A stretch of DNA of 64,000 nt, taken from contig CBDFGV010000003.1 of the NCBI GenBank assembly GCA_965247245.1, forward strand, positions 1,178,001-1,242,000, given 5' to 3'. The first letter of the stretch is position 1. Every line of letters starts with the position of its first letter. Positions 1 to 9,841 of the stretch are shown in pieces. Source of the stretch: Tectiglobus sp965247245. GTDB taxonomy: Bacteria; Pseudomonadota; Alphaproteobacteria; Rhizobiales; Hyphomicrobiaceae. The position numbers were made by a program, and so were the translations under genes. The notes under the pieces are model-generated. The model ran no database searches. It saw only the letters and a program-made list of their open reading frames with translations, and was not told the DNA's origin.

Positions 1-1255
1 TGTAGCGCTTCTGATGTTGGGCAATGGATTACAAGGCAGTCTATTGGGATTGCGCGCCGCCTCAGAGGGCTTTTCAACCACCATTATCGGTTTTGTAATG
101 GCAAGCTTCTTTGGTGGCTTTCTATTAGGCGCAACAGTAACAGTCAGAACAGTCCAACGCGTTGGACATGTCAGAACTTTCGCCGCTCTAGCCGCCGTCG
201 CCTCTGTGGCGATCCTCGCACATGGAATGTTTGTGTCGCCGATCGTCTGGGCGATGCTCCGGTTTGTGACCGGGGTTTGCTATGCTGGCGTATTTGTGGT
301 CGCCGAAAGCTGGTTGAACGACTCGGCGACGAATGAGTCCCGCGGCCAGCTTCTTTCAGTTTACATGCTCACCGCTTTTGCCGGCATGGGTGGCGGCCAG
401 TTATTGCTAAATCTCGCGAAACCGGAAGATATTGACCTCTTCATTCTGGTATCAGTGCTGATCTCAATATCAATTGTGCCTATGCTCCTCAGCACAGCCC
501 CCACGCCGCAGACCACTCAGCAGGTTGAAGCTCCGTCTGTTCCGCAGCTTTCAACACTTCTCAGCGTATACAGGGCCTCACCCCTCGGAGTTGTCGGCAC
601 CTTTGCAGCCGGCCTGATCAACGGCACCATGCTCGGCATGGGCGTAGTCTACGCACTGGAACGTGGGTTTTCAGTGGAAGGCGCTGCCTACTTCATGAGC
701 GTCATCATCGCAGGCGCGACGATCCTGCAATTCCCTATTGGAAAGCTGTCTGATGCGTTCGATCGACGCCGAGTGATAACCGGCGTTTCCTTTGCTGCTG
801 CCGCTTTAGCGCTTATGGCGAACGTCGTCGCCGATGGGCCCGAATTCTGGATCGTGGCGTTACTTTCTGGCGGTATGTCTCTAAGCCTCCATACACTCTC
901 GATTGCTTACACAAACGATTATCTCGAACCAACGGAAATGATTGGGGCAAGCGGCCTTCTCGTGCTGGTCCTTGGCGTAGGATCGGTTGCGGGTCCATTA
1001 CTTGTTGGACCAATGCTCAGCTTTTTTGGAGCATCTGGTTTTTTCCTATTGATCGCTATCGTGCATATCGCCCTCTCGTTGTTCGCGCTTTGGCGCATGT
1101 CACAACGCCCACCGCTTGAGCAGGAGGCGCAAGGCCCATATATCGCGCTCCATACGGCACCTTCATCGGTTGCAATCGAAGCTGCGGAGGAGGTGCACTC
1201 AGAGCAACTGGCGGAAAGTGCAACTGATGACAACGGTAAATCAGACATCGACTGA
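1..1255 (+). CDS. MFS transporter, YcaD-like (5' end outside window)
   Basis: Inner-membrane transporter of the major facilitator superfamily, substrate unknown. The frame is already open at base 2, and the first ATG (base 14) lies inside what should be helix 1, so the real start is upstream of the window. About 417 residues are visible, with a run of hydrophobic helices and a Glu/Ala-rich cytoplasmic tail of about 45 residues. The stretch with AESWLND, then GQLLSVYML, after helix 4 resembles E. coli YcaD. It is a paralogue of the complete transporter at 54247-55530: both share EGFST, GFxMA, VGHxRxFAALA and GGGQxLLN. By alignment with that protein only about 15 residues are missing. No neighbour suggests the substrate. 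Confidence 0.85.
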   Translation, partial: VALLMLGNGLQGSLLGLRAASEGFSTTIIGFVMASFFGGFLLGATVTVRTVQRVGHVRTFAALAAVASVAILAHGMFVSPIVWAMLRFVTGVCYAGVFVVAESWLNDSATNESRGQLLSVYMLTAFAGMGGGQLLLNLAKPEDIDLFILVSVLISISIVPMLLSTAPTPQTTQQVEAPSVPQLSTLLSVYRASPLGVVGTFAAGLINGTMLGMGVVYALERGFSVEGAAYFMSVIIAGATILQFPIGKLSDAFDRRRVITGVSFAAAALALMANVVADGPEFWIVALLSGGMSLSLHTLSIAYTNDYLEPTEMIGASGLLVLVLGVGSVAGPLLVGPMLSFFGASGFFLLIAIVHIALSLFALWRMSQRPPLEQEAQGPYIALHTAPSSVAIEAAEEVHSEQLAESATDDNGKSDID

Positions 1256-1541
1256 TTAATCCTGGTATGCAGGTTGAGGAACAATTGGGCCGAATCTGCC
1301 TTGGCGGGGTCGCAAGTCCTAAGATCTGAGGCGGATTCACATGCTCACAGAGCGCGAGAAGCAATCAAGGCCGTAGCAGCCCCAATACCCAACTCGAGCT
1401 CTGAAAAACCAGCATCAGCACGTCGATCAAGGTCTGCAAAGGATGATCACTGGCGAATAAAACGTACTAGGATCCAACAAATAGCCCAGATCCACCTAGA
1501 AGAAAGATTGTTTTAATTCAATGAATTGAGTGTGAAAAGAT

Positions 1542-1616
1542 TGGCGCTCCCTAGGGGAATCGAACCCCTCTTTCCAGATTGAAAATCTGGCGTCCTAACC
1601 GATAGACGAAGGGAGC
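1542..1616 (-). tRNA. tRNA-Glu (anticodon TTC)
   Basis: Cloverleaf on the minus strand. The 5' acceptor strand GCTCCCT pairs with AGGGAGC, followed by discriminator G and an encoded CCA (bases 1544-1542). The anticodon stem CCAGA/TCTGG closes the loop TTTTCAA, which gives anticodon TTC. The T arm contains GGTTCGATTCC. The body without CCA is 72 nt (1545-1616), normal for a class I tRNA. Confidence 0.97.
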
Positions 1617-1713
1617 GCAGGCCGGCTCATATACGGCGCTTTGCAGCGACATGCAAGTGCCAGCTGCTGATTAGCGCACACGTCGCAGTCAAAAAATGCC
1701 GATAGGTACCCGC

Positions 1714-3543
1714 TTAGCCCTGACTTGCAGGGTCGGCAGCATCATCGATGAACAGCTCGAGCTTGTCCCGACCACCCCAGGTATCCCGTCTTAACGTCCC
1801 AGCAACATGAACTGGCATGCCACCGGAATTGAGCAACAGCTCGCCAAGAGGCTGGTCCGCAGCCCGAAAGGCGATGGCATCAAGTCGTGCACCGTCACTG
1901 CCCTGCAGCGCACATCGGACGTGGCTCTCACCAACGATTTTCGCGAACTTAATGACATGGCTACCAAACGCAAAGCGCGGCTGCGGATTGCCTTGCCCGA
2001 ATGGACCCGCCTGCTCGATGAGACCCATGAGTTCATGATTGACCGCGCGTGGCGTTAGCGCGCCATCGATATCCAGTGACGCCGATTCACGAGCTCCTTT
2101 GGCGCTTGCGCGCAGTTTCTCGTCCATGAATTTCCGCAAGTCTTCGAGCCTGTCCTTCTCAACGGTCAGCCCCGCAGCCATCGCGTGACCACCACCCTTC
2201 ACGAGCAAGCCCGCTGCCTGCGCGGCCCGTACGGCACCGCCAATGTCGACCCCGGCGACCGAGCGGAGAGATCCAGTGCCACGTCCGCTGCCGTCCCAGG
2301 CAATGACACAGGACGGACGGCGATATCTATCCGTCAGCCGGCTGGCAACGAGACCAACGACGCCTTTGTGCCACTCCTCAGAGCCCAACAAGATCAAGGC
2401 CGCATCGGCGTCACTCTCGATCAGAGCCTCACCTTGAGCCATGGCTTGAGAAAGCATTTCTGTCTCGATGGCTTTACGCTCGCCGTTTAGTTTATCGAGC
2501 AACACTGCGATGCGCGCAGCCTCCATCTCGTCCGATGTCGATAGCAGGGTCGCGCCCAAACCCGAGTCGCCAATCCGGCCGCCTGCGTTAATGCGTGGTC
2601 CAAGCACGAAACCAAGGTGATAAGGCGTTGGCGCCTGCTTGAGGCCAGCTGCATCAAACAGTGCCCTGAGACCCACATTCTGACGCCCGTGCATCACCTG
2701 CAGTCCCTTCGTCACATAAGCCCGGTTGAGCCCCATCAGCGGAACGACATCACAAACCGTCGCGAGTGCAACTAGGTCCAGCAGTGCGAGCAGGTCTGGC
2801 GGACTGCCCTTGTAGTAGTTGCGACTGCGAAGCTCGCGACTAACTGCAACAAGCAACAGGAAAACAACGCCAGCAGCGCACAACTGACCGAGCCCGGATA
2901 GATCATCCTGGCGATTGGGATTGACAACCGCGACAGACTTGGGGAGTTCGGCATCCGCCTGGTGGTGATCGACAACGACGACATCAACACCAATCTCAGC
3001 GGCGACATCCAAGGGATCGAAACTCGTCGTTCCACAGTCGACCGTGACAATCAGCGTGGCTCCATCCTCACTGAGGAGACGAATGGCATCTGGGTTCGGC
3101 CCGTATCCCTCATGGAGGCGATCGGGGATGTAAATCCGACAGCCAAGGTCATGGAGGCCGAAGAAAAGTTGCATCAGCGCTGATGAGCAGGCGCCATCGA
3201 CATCATAGTCGCCGAATACGGCAATCTTCTCGCGCCGCTCAATTGCATCGGCGAGACGCGCCGCCGCCGTGTCCATATCTCGAACCGTGCTTGGATCCGG
3301 CATCAACCGCCGAATTGTTGGGTCCAGGAATGTCTCGACGCCTTCAAGTGAAACGTCCCGGGCAGCCAGTATGCGGCCAAGCAATTCAGGCAAATCGTGG
3401 CGCTGGGCTATGGCTGTAGCGACATTGCGTTGCGGCACAGCGAGACGCTCTCGCCATTGCAGGCCACGGACAGAGCTTCGGACACCGAGGAAATATTGAC
3501 CGGTGTCATCTTCCCACTTTGGCTGATGAGCTAACGCAACCAT
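1714..3543 (-). CDS. recJ: Single-stranded-DNA-specific exonuclease RecJ
   Basis: 5'-to-3' exonuclease on single-stranded DNA, used in recombinational and mismatch repair in the cytoplasm. The DHH-family signature is complete: DYDVDG near residues 112-117, then VDCGTT, the DHH-type motif VDHHQ and VNPNR. The C-terminal DHHA1-type motif GGGHAMAAG is present, followed by an OB-like end region. The ATG at 3543 is preferred (609 aa) because GGGGA lies 9 bases upstream; the frame stays open to a TTG at 3576 that would add 11 residues. Length fits RecJ (about 570-610). It stands alone between a tRNA gene and the divergent PHB depolymerase gene. Identification is firm; no odd features. Confidence 0.95.
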   Translation of the reverse strand: MVALAHQPKWEDDTGQYFLGVRSSVRGLQWRERLAVPQRNVATAIAQRHDLPELLGRILAARDVSLEGVETFLDPTIRRLMPDPSTVRDMDTAAARLADAIERREKIAVFGDYDVDGACSSALMQLFFGLHDLGCRIYIPDRLHEGYGPNPDAIRLLSEDGATLIVTVDCGTTSFDPLDVAAEIGVDVVVVDHHQADAELPKSVAVVNPNRQDDLSGLGQLCAAGVVFLLLVAVSRELRSRNYYKGSPPDLLALLDLVALATVCDVVPLMGLNRAYVTKGLQVMHGRQNVGLRALFDAAGLKQAPTPYHLGFVLGPRINAGGRIGDSGLGATLLSTSDEMEAARIAVLLDKLNGERKAIETEMLSQAMAQGEALIESDADAALILLGSEEWHKGVVGLVASRLTDRYRRPSCVIAWDGSGRGTGSLRSVAGVDIGGAVRAAQAAGLLVKGGGHAMAAGLTVEKDRLEDLRKFMDEKLRASAKGARESASLDIDGALTPRAVNHELMGLIEQAGPFGQGNPQPRFAFGSHVIKFAKIVGESHVRCALQGSDGARLDAIAFRAADQPLGELLLNSGGMPVHVAGTLRRDTWGGRDKLELFIDDAADPASQG

Positions 3544-3842
3544 GGCGAATATCCCCGCTTGCTGAAACGCCAACAATAGGTCGATTCCTGACTACAAACG
3601 ATGGCTGGGACCAAGGGTTGTGGATACAGCGGCCAATCTTGCCAACTCGAATTGGTCGAACAATCGGGCCCGCAAGACGCGGCTGAGGCGGTACAGAGTA
3701 GAAAATGTGACAGAAACGTAGCGTATAAAGGCTAAAATCAACGATCTATCAGCCAATCCTCAGCAATACCTTGACGATTGAGGAATCTAATGTTGCACTG
3801 CGACAACACGATCATGCAGCGCAACATTGGGAATCTGCACCT

Positions 3843-5171
3843 ATGGCAATGAAATACCACGCTTACGAGTTGGCGCATGCCATGGTCTCACCAATGCGCC
3901 TAGCGGCCAAGGGGCTGCGTTATCAGTTGGATTTTCCACTCAACCCAATCTCGCTCACACCGTTCGGGAAGAGTGTGTCAGCTGCATGTGAAGTATTCGA
4001 AGGCATCACGCGGCGTTATGGCAAACCTGACTGGGAAATCGACTCGTCTATGCACAATGGCCGGGATTTCCCCGTGACGATCGAGCCGGCTCTCACGAAG
4101 CCGTTTTGCGAGCTGATCCATTTTCGTCGCCATCTCCCGGTCACAACCGGTCAGCCAGACCCACGCGTTTTGATTGTTGCACCAATGTCGGGTCACTATG
4201 CGACCCTGCTTCGCGGAACCGTCAAGGCCATGCTGCCGGAACATGACGTCTACATGACCGACTGGGTCGATGCACGTCACGTTCCGATTTACGAAGGTCA
4301 GTTCGATCTCGATACGTTTATCGATTACATCATCGAGTTTATCGGCTTTCTCGGTCCAAACACGCACGTGATAGCGGTCTGCCAACCAGCTGTACCGGTA
4401 CTCGCAGCAACTGCTGTGATGGCTGCACGGGAACACCAAGCTCAGCCGGCATCTCTGACGCTGATGGGCGGGCCCATCGATACGCGTCGTAATCCGACGG
4501 TGGTCAATGAGTTGGCATCGACGAGGCCGATTGAATGGTTCGAAGATAACGTTATCTCGATGGTGCCATGGCCGAACACGGGCGCATTTCGACGTGTCTA
4601 TCCGGGCTTCGTTCAGCTAAGTGGTTTTATGACGATGAACCTGGATCGGCATCGCAAGGCTCACTGGGACTTGTTCGACAATCTTGTCAAAGGCGATTGC
4701 GATTCAGTTGCCCAGCACCGCAAGTTCTACGATGAGTATCTCGCAGTTATGGATCTGCCTGCGGAGTTCTATCTGCAGACCGTTCGAACAGCATTCCAAG
4801 AGCATGCTCTGCCAAATGGTGCGATGATGCACCGGAGCGAAAAGGTCGACTGCTCTGCTATTCGCAAGACAGCGATCATGACCGTTGAGGGCGAGAAGGA
4901 CGACATCTGCGGGCTGGGACAAACGAGAGCCGCTCACGATCTATGCGTTAATGTCCCAGACGACGAACACTTCCACTATGTTCAACCAGGTGTCGGACAC
5001 TACGGGGTTTTCAATGGCACGCGCTGGCGTACCGAGATCCAGCCTCGCATTCGCGAAATGATCCGCACGATTGAGCACAAACGTCGCCGCGCTGCACCAA
5101 CCGAGCCGATTGTCCGGGCAGCAACGGGTATGCATGCGACGGCTCCGATCGCGAAAGAAGCACTCCACTAG
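3843..5171 (+). CDS. phaZ: Intracellular poly-3-hydroxybutyrate depolymerase
   Basis: Cytoplasmic enzyme that mobilises stored PHB granules to hydroxybutyrate oligomers. The protein (about 442 aa) is an alpha/beta hydrolase of the PHB-depolymerase C-terminal family. The nucleophile motif is VCQPAVP with Cys near residue 180 in place of the Ser of ordinary lipase boxes, as known for intracellular PhaZ. Other family marks are the N-terminal YHAYEL stretch, VLIVAPMSGHYATLLRGT, DVYMTDW and a C-terminal GVGHYGVFNG with the likely catalytic His. ATG 3843 is chosen because GGGA lies 10 bases upstream and the homologous N terminus begins just there; TTG 3771 is a longer alternative and ATG 3849 a shorter one. 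No PHB synthase lies nearby. Confidence 0.9.
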   Translation: MAMKYHAYELAHAMVSPMRLAAKGLRYQLDFPLNPISLTPFGKSVSAACEVFEGITRRYGKPDWEIDSSMHNGRDFPVTIEPALTKPFCELIHFRRHLPVTTGQPDPRVLIVAPMSGHYATLLRGTVKAMLPEHDVYMTDWVDARHVPIYEGQFDLDTFIDYIIEFIGFLGPNTHVIAVCQPAVPVLAATAVMAAREHQAQPASLTLMGGPIDTRRNPTVVNELASTRPIEWFEDNVISMVPWPNTGAFRRVYPGFVQLSGFMTMNLDRHRKAHWDLFDNLVKGDCDSVAQHRKFYDEYLAVMDLPAEFYLQTVRTAFQEHALPNGAMMHRSEKVDCSAIRKTAIMTVEGEKDDICGLGQTRAAHDLCVNVPDDEHFHYVQPGVGHYGVFNGTRWRTEIQPRIREMIRTIEHKRRRAAPTEPIVRAATGMHATAPIAKEALH

Positions 5172-5406
5172 CATCGCTCGTTTCCCAACGCGCAACCAAT
5201 CGGGTTGTCCACCACACATGTGGCTGTGGCGGGCGGCATCTTTGTTGCCGAGTGATCGCTGTGCAAAAAATATCACAGCTCAATTGAGTTCACTCACTTC
5301 TCCACAATCACATATCAACTGTGGAACCCAACCATAAGTAGAGACCAACCTCTGCAAAATAGCGCTATCCTGCCCTCGTTCATTAGCTGAAGCGGGGAAC
5401 TTTGCT

Positions 5407-5499
5407 ATGAGCATTTTCGTAATGCGGACGATCGGCATTATTGCCGGTATTCTAGTAGGCGCAGCAATTTGGTCGGTCAACATTCCGATACCATTTTGA
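5407..5499 (+). CDS. Possible 30-residue single-helix membrane peptide
   Basis: Short frame starting MSIFVMRTIGII and ending in IPIPF then TGA. A hydrophobic helix spans about residues 8-24 (IIAGILVGAAIW). GGGGA lies 8 bases before the ATG, good spacing for a ribosome site. It sits alone 235 bases after the PHB depolymerase gene. Small size means coding cannot be proven from sequence alone; conservation in relatives would decide. No function is proposed. Confidence 0.45.
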   Translation: MSIFVMRTIGIIAGILVGAAIWSVNIPIPF

Positions 5500-5708
5500 G
5501 GCGGCTGAAATCGAGAGTAACGCGGATTAGTTCGGAGTATCGCAATGCAGTAGAGTTTTGCGGGGCGCTGCTGATCAACGCAGCCAACCCAAGAAACAAC
5601 ATTTCAAAAAAGCTTTTCACTGTAAGGCGCTCGCGCATTCTGCGACGAGGTTGAGCCTAGGTTTTCTTTTGCGCGGTGTTTTCACATCCGTGCAATAGGA
5701 GGTTGTCT

Positions 5709-5791
5709 GCGAACGCATCGCAAGGTTCGCGAGCGGACAGCTTTGAACCGCGCAACTTGGCATCGGTAGCGGGGCGATGCCGGCGCGGTTC
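5709..5791. other. Tandem hairpins in the 5500-5828 spacer
   Basis: The 329-base spacer holds no convincing gene. It carries two inverted repeats: GCGAAC (5709-5714) with GTTCGC (5725-5730), and a long compound stem made of GAACCGCGC (5745-5753) with GCGCGGTTC (5783-5791) plus an inner GGCATCG (5759-5765) with CGATGCC (5775-5781). The second ends 38 bases beyond the stop of the minus-strand hyuA gene, so it may cap that transcript. Neither side has a T-run, so it is not a standard intrinsic terminator. Confidence 0.55.
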
Positions 5792-5828
5792 TCTTCAACG
5801 ATTTGCGAGTCCAGCCTGCTACCTGAAG

Positions 5829-7946
5829 TTAAGCTCCAGAATCATCTAACTCAACGATGATATTGCCAGCTCCGTCTAGCTGAGCCGACGCACCTGGCCG
5901 CACCACACATGTTGCATCGTATTCCTCTATGATCAGCGGTCCCTCTCGTCTGCGTCTGAGATCAGAACGATCCAGAACCTCAGCATCGCGCCATCCCATG
6001 TCTGGACCAAAGTAGGCCGCGCGTACACCGGATGAAACCTGGCTTTGTTGTTGCAGCGCGATCTGATCCGGCACACCACTGCCGGCTCGCAATCCAATGC
6101 CTAGCACCTGTATTGAAACAAGTTCCACCGGTTCATCCTGGCCTGCTCTATGGCCATACATCCGCTCGTGTTCAGCACCAAAGGATTCAGCGAGCATATC
6201 CAAATAGGCTTTGTCGATAGGACCGCTGGGAGCATCAACAGTCAGCTCGAAGCTCTGTCCCTTGTAATGCAGCGCAGCTGAACGCTTGAGCCTCATATCG
6301 TTTTCACTGATGCCGTCACGCGATAGCTGCGACTTTGCATCTTCTTCCAGGTGAGACCAGGCCCGGACGACTTCCTCAGTGTCCACTTCACGCAGAACAC
6401 GACGCAACGTCTGTGAGTAGTGATGTTCGAGATCAGCGTAGAGTAGACCAAATGAAGAGAACAGTCCGGGTGCGGGTGGGATAACAATTCGCTTCATCCC
6501 GAGTGCGGCGGCCATCTCGCAGGCAAACAAGGGGCCATTGCCCCCAAAAGCAAACAAAGAAAACTCACGGGGGTCGCGCCCTCGCTCACTTGATACTGCA
6601 CGAATGGCACGCATCATGTTTGAAGCAGCAATCCGAAATGCGCCAAATGCTGCCTCCTCCAAAGAAAGACCAAGCGGATCCGCAACCTGTTCCTTGAAAC
6701 AACGCCGAGCGAGTTCCGAATCCAGTTTGACGGCACCACCCACAAGATGTTCCGGATTGAGATATCCCAGCACGACATTGGCGTCAGTGACCGTCACTGT
6801 TTCACCACCCGAGGCATAGCAAACCGGCCCGGGAAGAGCACCGGCGGACTCAGGACCAACCTGCAAGCTACCTCCCTGATCGATACGAACCAGTGAACCA
6901 CCACCCGCACCGACCTCGGCCAGATCGATCGCCGGTACCTTCAGTGTATAACCTGCTCCCGACAGCAATCTTGACCCGACCATGATGCCGGCACCGACAG
7001 CATATTCCTGCGCACGCATGACTTGGCCATCTTCGACCATGGATGCTTTTGCCGTCGTCCCGCCCATGTCGAACGTTATGATCTTATCGAGGCCCTTGGT
7101 GGTCGCAATGGCATGGCCGCCCACGACGCCGCCGGCAGGACCTGACTCAATGATGTTGATGGGCCGGTCCGCTGCAGCCTTATCTGTCGTCAAACCACCA
7201 TTTGATTGCATCAGGAGAAGAGGTGCCTCGATACCATTCTGGTTCAGCCGCCTACGCAGCACCTCAAGGTAAGTCGCAACAATCGGCTTTACATAGGCAT
7301 TGATGACCGTTGTCGATATCCGCTCGTACTCCTTGATCTCCGGCAACACCTCATACGAGATGCAATGAATGAGATGGGGCGCCAGATCTTCGATAGCCTG
7401 CTTGATCATCAGCTCATGCTTCGGATTTGCAAATGAGTTGATAAGACAAACAGCAATCGCTTCTACGTCATCATCAAGTAGCCCCCGGATTTCCCCGCGC
7501 ACTTCATCCATTGCAAGGGGCGTTTCAATTTCGCCTGATGCCCGAACCCGCTCTGCCACGGTTCTACGCAAGTAGCGCTCGACCAATGGAGGTGGCTTTT
7601 GCCAGGCCATATCGTAAAGCCTTGGCATGCGCAGAGTGCGTAGCTCTAGTACGTCGCGAAATCCAGCCGTGGTGATCAGTCCAACGCGTGCGCCCTTGCC
7701 TTCGAGAATTGCGTTGGACGCAACAGTCGTGCCGTGGCGAATCTCCCTCACATCAGATCCGGACAGGCCGACATCTTCAAACACCTCGGCGAGACCATCA
7801 ACGATGGCGGCTGCGTAGTCACCAACACTAGATGAAATCTTCTTCGTGTGGATCGTACCGTCATCATGCATCACGACGATATCTGTAAACGTGCCACCAA
7901 TATCAACGCCGACCCGAAACTGCGGAGAACTTGTCATATCGCTCAC
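5829..7946 (-). CDS. hyuA: Hydantoinase/oxoprolinase family protein, A subunit
   Basis: Large subunit of an ATP-dependent amidohydrolase that opens cyclic amides such as N-methylhydantoin or 5-oxoproline. The 705-residue length is normal for HyuA. Near the N terminus is VGVDIGGTFTD, the ASKHA-type phosphate-binding motif; later come GTTVASNA, SGPAGGVVGG and FDMGGTTAK, which complete the nucleotide site, and FAFGGNGPLFA near residue 460. The start ATG overlaps the stop of hyuB by 4 bases (7943-7946), so the two are co-translated and should form one complex. Acetone or acetophenone carboxylase subunits share this fold, but no third small subunit is present, which favours a hydantoinase or oxoprolinase. 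The exact substrate cannot be read from sequence. Confidence 0.88.
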   Translation of the reverse strand: MSDMTSSPQFRVGVDIGGTFTDIVVMHDDGTIHTKKISSSVGDYAAAIVDGLAEVFEDVGLSGSDVREIRHGTTVASNAILEGKGARVGLITTAGFRDVLELRTLRMPRLYDMAWQKPPPLVERYLRRTVAERVRASGEIETPLAMDEVRGEIRGLLDDDVEAIAVCLINSFANPKHELMIKQAIEDLAPHLIHCISYEVLPEIKEYERISTTVINAYVKPIVATYLEVLRRRLNQNGIEAPLLLMQSNGGLTTDKAAADRPINIIESGPAGGVVGGHAIATTKGLDKIITFDMGGTTAKASMVEDGQVMRAQEYAVGAGIMVGSRLLSGAGYTLKVPAIDLAEVGAGGGSLVRIDQGGSLQVGPESAGALPGPVCYASGGETVTVTDANVVLGYLNPEHLVGGAVKLDSELARRCFKEQVADPLGLSLEEAAFGAFRIAASNMMRAIRAVSSERGRDPREFSLFAFGGNGPLFACEMAAALGMKRIVIPPAPGLFSSFGLLYADLEHHYSQTLRRVLREVDTEEVVRAWSHLEEDAKSQLSRDGISENDMRLKRSAALHYKGQSFELTVDAPSGPIDKAYLDMLAESFGAEHERMYGHRAGQDEPVELVSIQVLGIGLRAGSGVPDQIALQQQSQVSSGVRAAYFGPDMGWRDAEVLDRSDLRRRREGPLIIEEYDATCVVRPGASAQLDGAGNIIVELDDSGA

Positions 7947-9739
7947 TCCGCCGCCTGCTTGGTTGCAGGACTATTGCCGCGTTGCACAGCTGGGCAAGAC
8001 GTCCATCCCCGCTGCCCCTGCAGATCTAGCCGAAGATTACTCGTTGCTTCGTTGTCGACGCTCCAATGTTCAACGTCTATGACGACACCATAGTCCGCCC
8101 GAGCGCGTTCGACTGACAAAAACTCGTTCCGCACATCACGGAGCACAGCCTCTGGATCGCGTTCCAAAGGGTCGCCCCAGCCACCACCGCCAGCGTGGAC
8201 ATGTCGAAACACGTCCCCCTTCCGAAACATCATTGTCGGCTTGGACGGTACGCGTTGCGCATCACCCAAAGGATCAAGCCAGTTCTCCGATGGCGCGCCC
8301 GGACTACCCCCATAGAGCCCGAAGGGTTGCACGTCATGACGGTCCGCGCGGACACTCAGCATCGCTTCATCCGCCTCCAATCGGTAGTCACGCATGAACG
8401 GAACGCCGCCACGAAACTTTCCAGCACCAGCACGATCTGGAACAAACTCATATCTGAGAATGGAAATCGGTTGCTCCGCCTCTGTTACCTCAACCGACGG
8501 CAGAGCCATGTTCGCGAACATGTGGCTATTGCCATCTAGTCCGTCCGCCCAAGGCCGCGCACCCCAGGCCCCACAGGTGAAATCTACATAAACAAAGGGA
8601 TTGAACTCACGATCATATCCACCAATCGAGATACCCGTGTTACCACCATCCCCTGCGGCTTTGACCTTGTCCGGCAGCATCATCGCCAACGCGCCAAACA
8701 TGCAGTCGACCATGCGAAAACCTGTCAGCCCGCGCGCGGCACAGGCAGCAGGCAGCGCGCCATTCCCAACGGTACCGGGCGGGCAAATCACATCAATGGC
8801 GCGAAACACGCCTTCGTTGTTTGGGATATTTTGTGGCAGGACAGAGCGAATGGCTGTGTATGAAGCCGACTTCGTAAACGACAACGTATTGTTGATCGCA
8901 CCACGGACCTGCGGATGAGTTCCCGTCCAATCAACCACCATGGTATCGGCATTTTTACGTAGTGTTACAAACAACCGGATTGGCTGCCCCACATCGATGC
9001 CATCATCATCGATCCAATCTTCGAAGCTCCACTCGCCGTCAGGTAGGTCACGGAGCGCTGCCCTCGTCAATCGCTCTGAATACTCAATTGTTTCGTTGAG
9101 CATCGCTTTGGTCTCTTCGGGACCGTAACGCTCAACCAGTTCTGCAAACTGTTGCTCTGCAATATGGCACGCCGCCAGTTGCGCTCTGAGATCGCCTTGG
9201 ACAAGCACGGGCACACGAACATTTCGTTCGATAAATGTCATGATTGTTTGGTTGAGCACACCAGCGTCATAGAGCTTCATCGGCGCAATTCGCAGCCCCT
9301 CCGCGTAGATCTCCGTTGAGTCCGACGCATTGGAACCCGCAACCCGCCCACCGACGTCAGTGTGGTGGCAAACAGTACACGCGAACGCCAACCGCTCACC
9401 TTTATGAAACAGCGGTTTGAATATGAAGATGTCAGGTAGATGCATGCCGCCATCAAACGGGTCATTCATGATGAAGACATCGCCCGGGTGAATGTCACCC
9501 TCAAAGTGACGCATGATCGACTGCATAGCGGTTGGCGTGGAGCCCAGGTGCCCCGGTAGTGTAAGCCCTTGCGCTGCAAGGCGACCGGCGCCATCCGCAA
9601 AGCCGGTCGAATAATCCATATTGTCCTTGAGGACTGCGGAGTATGTCGTTCGGAACACCGTCAGCGCCATCTCATCAGCAATCGAGAAGATAGCGTTCTT
9701 AAAAAGTTCGAACGTAATTGGATCGATATCTTGCGCCAT
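7943..9739 (-). CDS. hyuB: Hydantoinase/oxoprolinase family protein, B subunit
   Basis: Partner of HyuA in ATP-driven hydrolysis of a cyclic amide. It is 598 residues, within the usual 520-600. Family motifs: DPITFELFKNAI at the N terminus, DPFDGGMHLPD near residue 95, CHHTDVGGRVAGS, and a C-terminal GGGGWGDPLERD. It is the first gene of the pair; ATG 9739 has AGAGGA about 11 bases upstream. The last 45 residues after DPLERDPEAVL form an extension that ends in the overlap with hyuA. No transporter or racemase lies directly beside it, so the natural substrate is unknown. Confidence 0.88.
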   Translation of the reverse strand: MAQDIDPITFELFKNAIFSIADEMALTVFRTTYSAVLKDNMDYSTGFADGAGRLAAQGLTLPGHLGSTPTAMQSIMRHFEGDIHPGDVFIMNDPFDGGMHLPDIFIFKPLFHKGERLAFACTVCHHTDVGGRVAGSNASDSTEIYAEGLRIAPMKLYDAGVLNQTIMTFIERNVRVPVLVQGDLRAQLAACHIAEQQFAELVERYGPEETKAMLNETIEYSERLTRAALRDLPDGEWSFEDWIDDDGIDVGQPIRLFVTLRKNADTMVVDWTGTHPQVRGAINNTLSFTKSASYTAIRSVLPQNIPNNEGVFRAIDVICPPGTVGNGALPAACAARGLTGFRMVDCMFGALAMMLPDKVKAAGDGGNTGISIGGYDREFNPFVYVDFTCGAWGARPWADGLDGNSHMFANMALPSVEVTEAEQPISILRYEFVPDRAGAGKFRGGVPFMRDYRLEADEAMLSVRADRHDVQPFGLYGGSPGAPSENWLDPLGDAQRVPSKPTMMFRKGDVFRHVHAGGGGWGDPLERDPEAVLRDVRNEFLSVERARADYGVVIDVEHWSVDNEATSNLRLDLQGQRGWTSCPAVQRGNSPATKQAAE

Positions 9740-9841
9740 AGCAGCAGCGTCCTCTTGGATCGGAATGCTGCAATGCTAGAACAACGCGTTTAGAGTTCAA
9801 GCAGTCTTGGCTGCCAAAAAATTTAGCATATTGGTGATCGC

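Noticed and set aside
1274..1516. 80-residue frame after the first MFS gene
   Set aside because: TTG start, no ribosome site, composition like intergenic sequence; the region shows nothing else.
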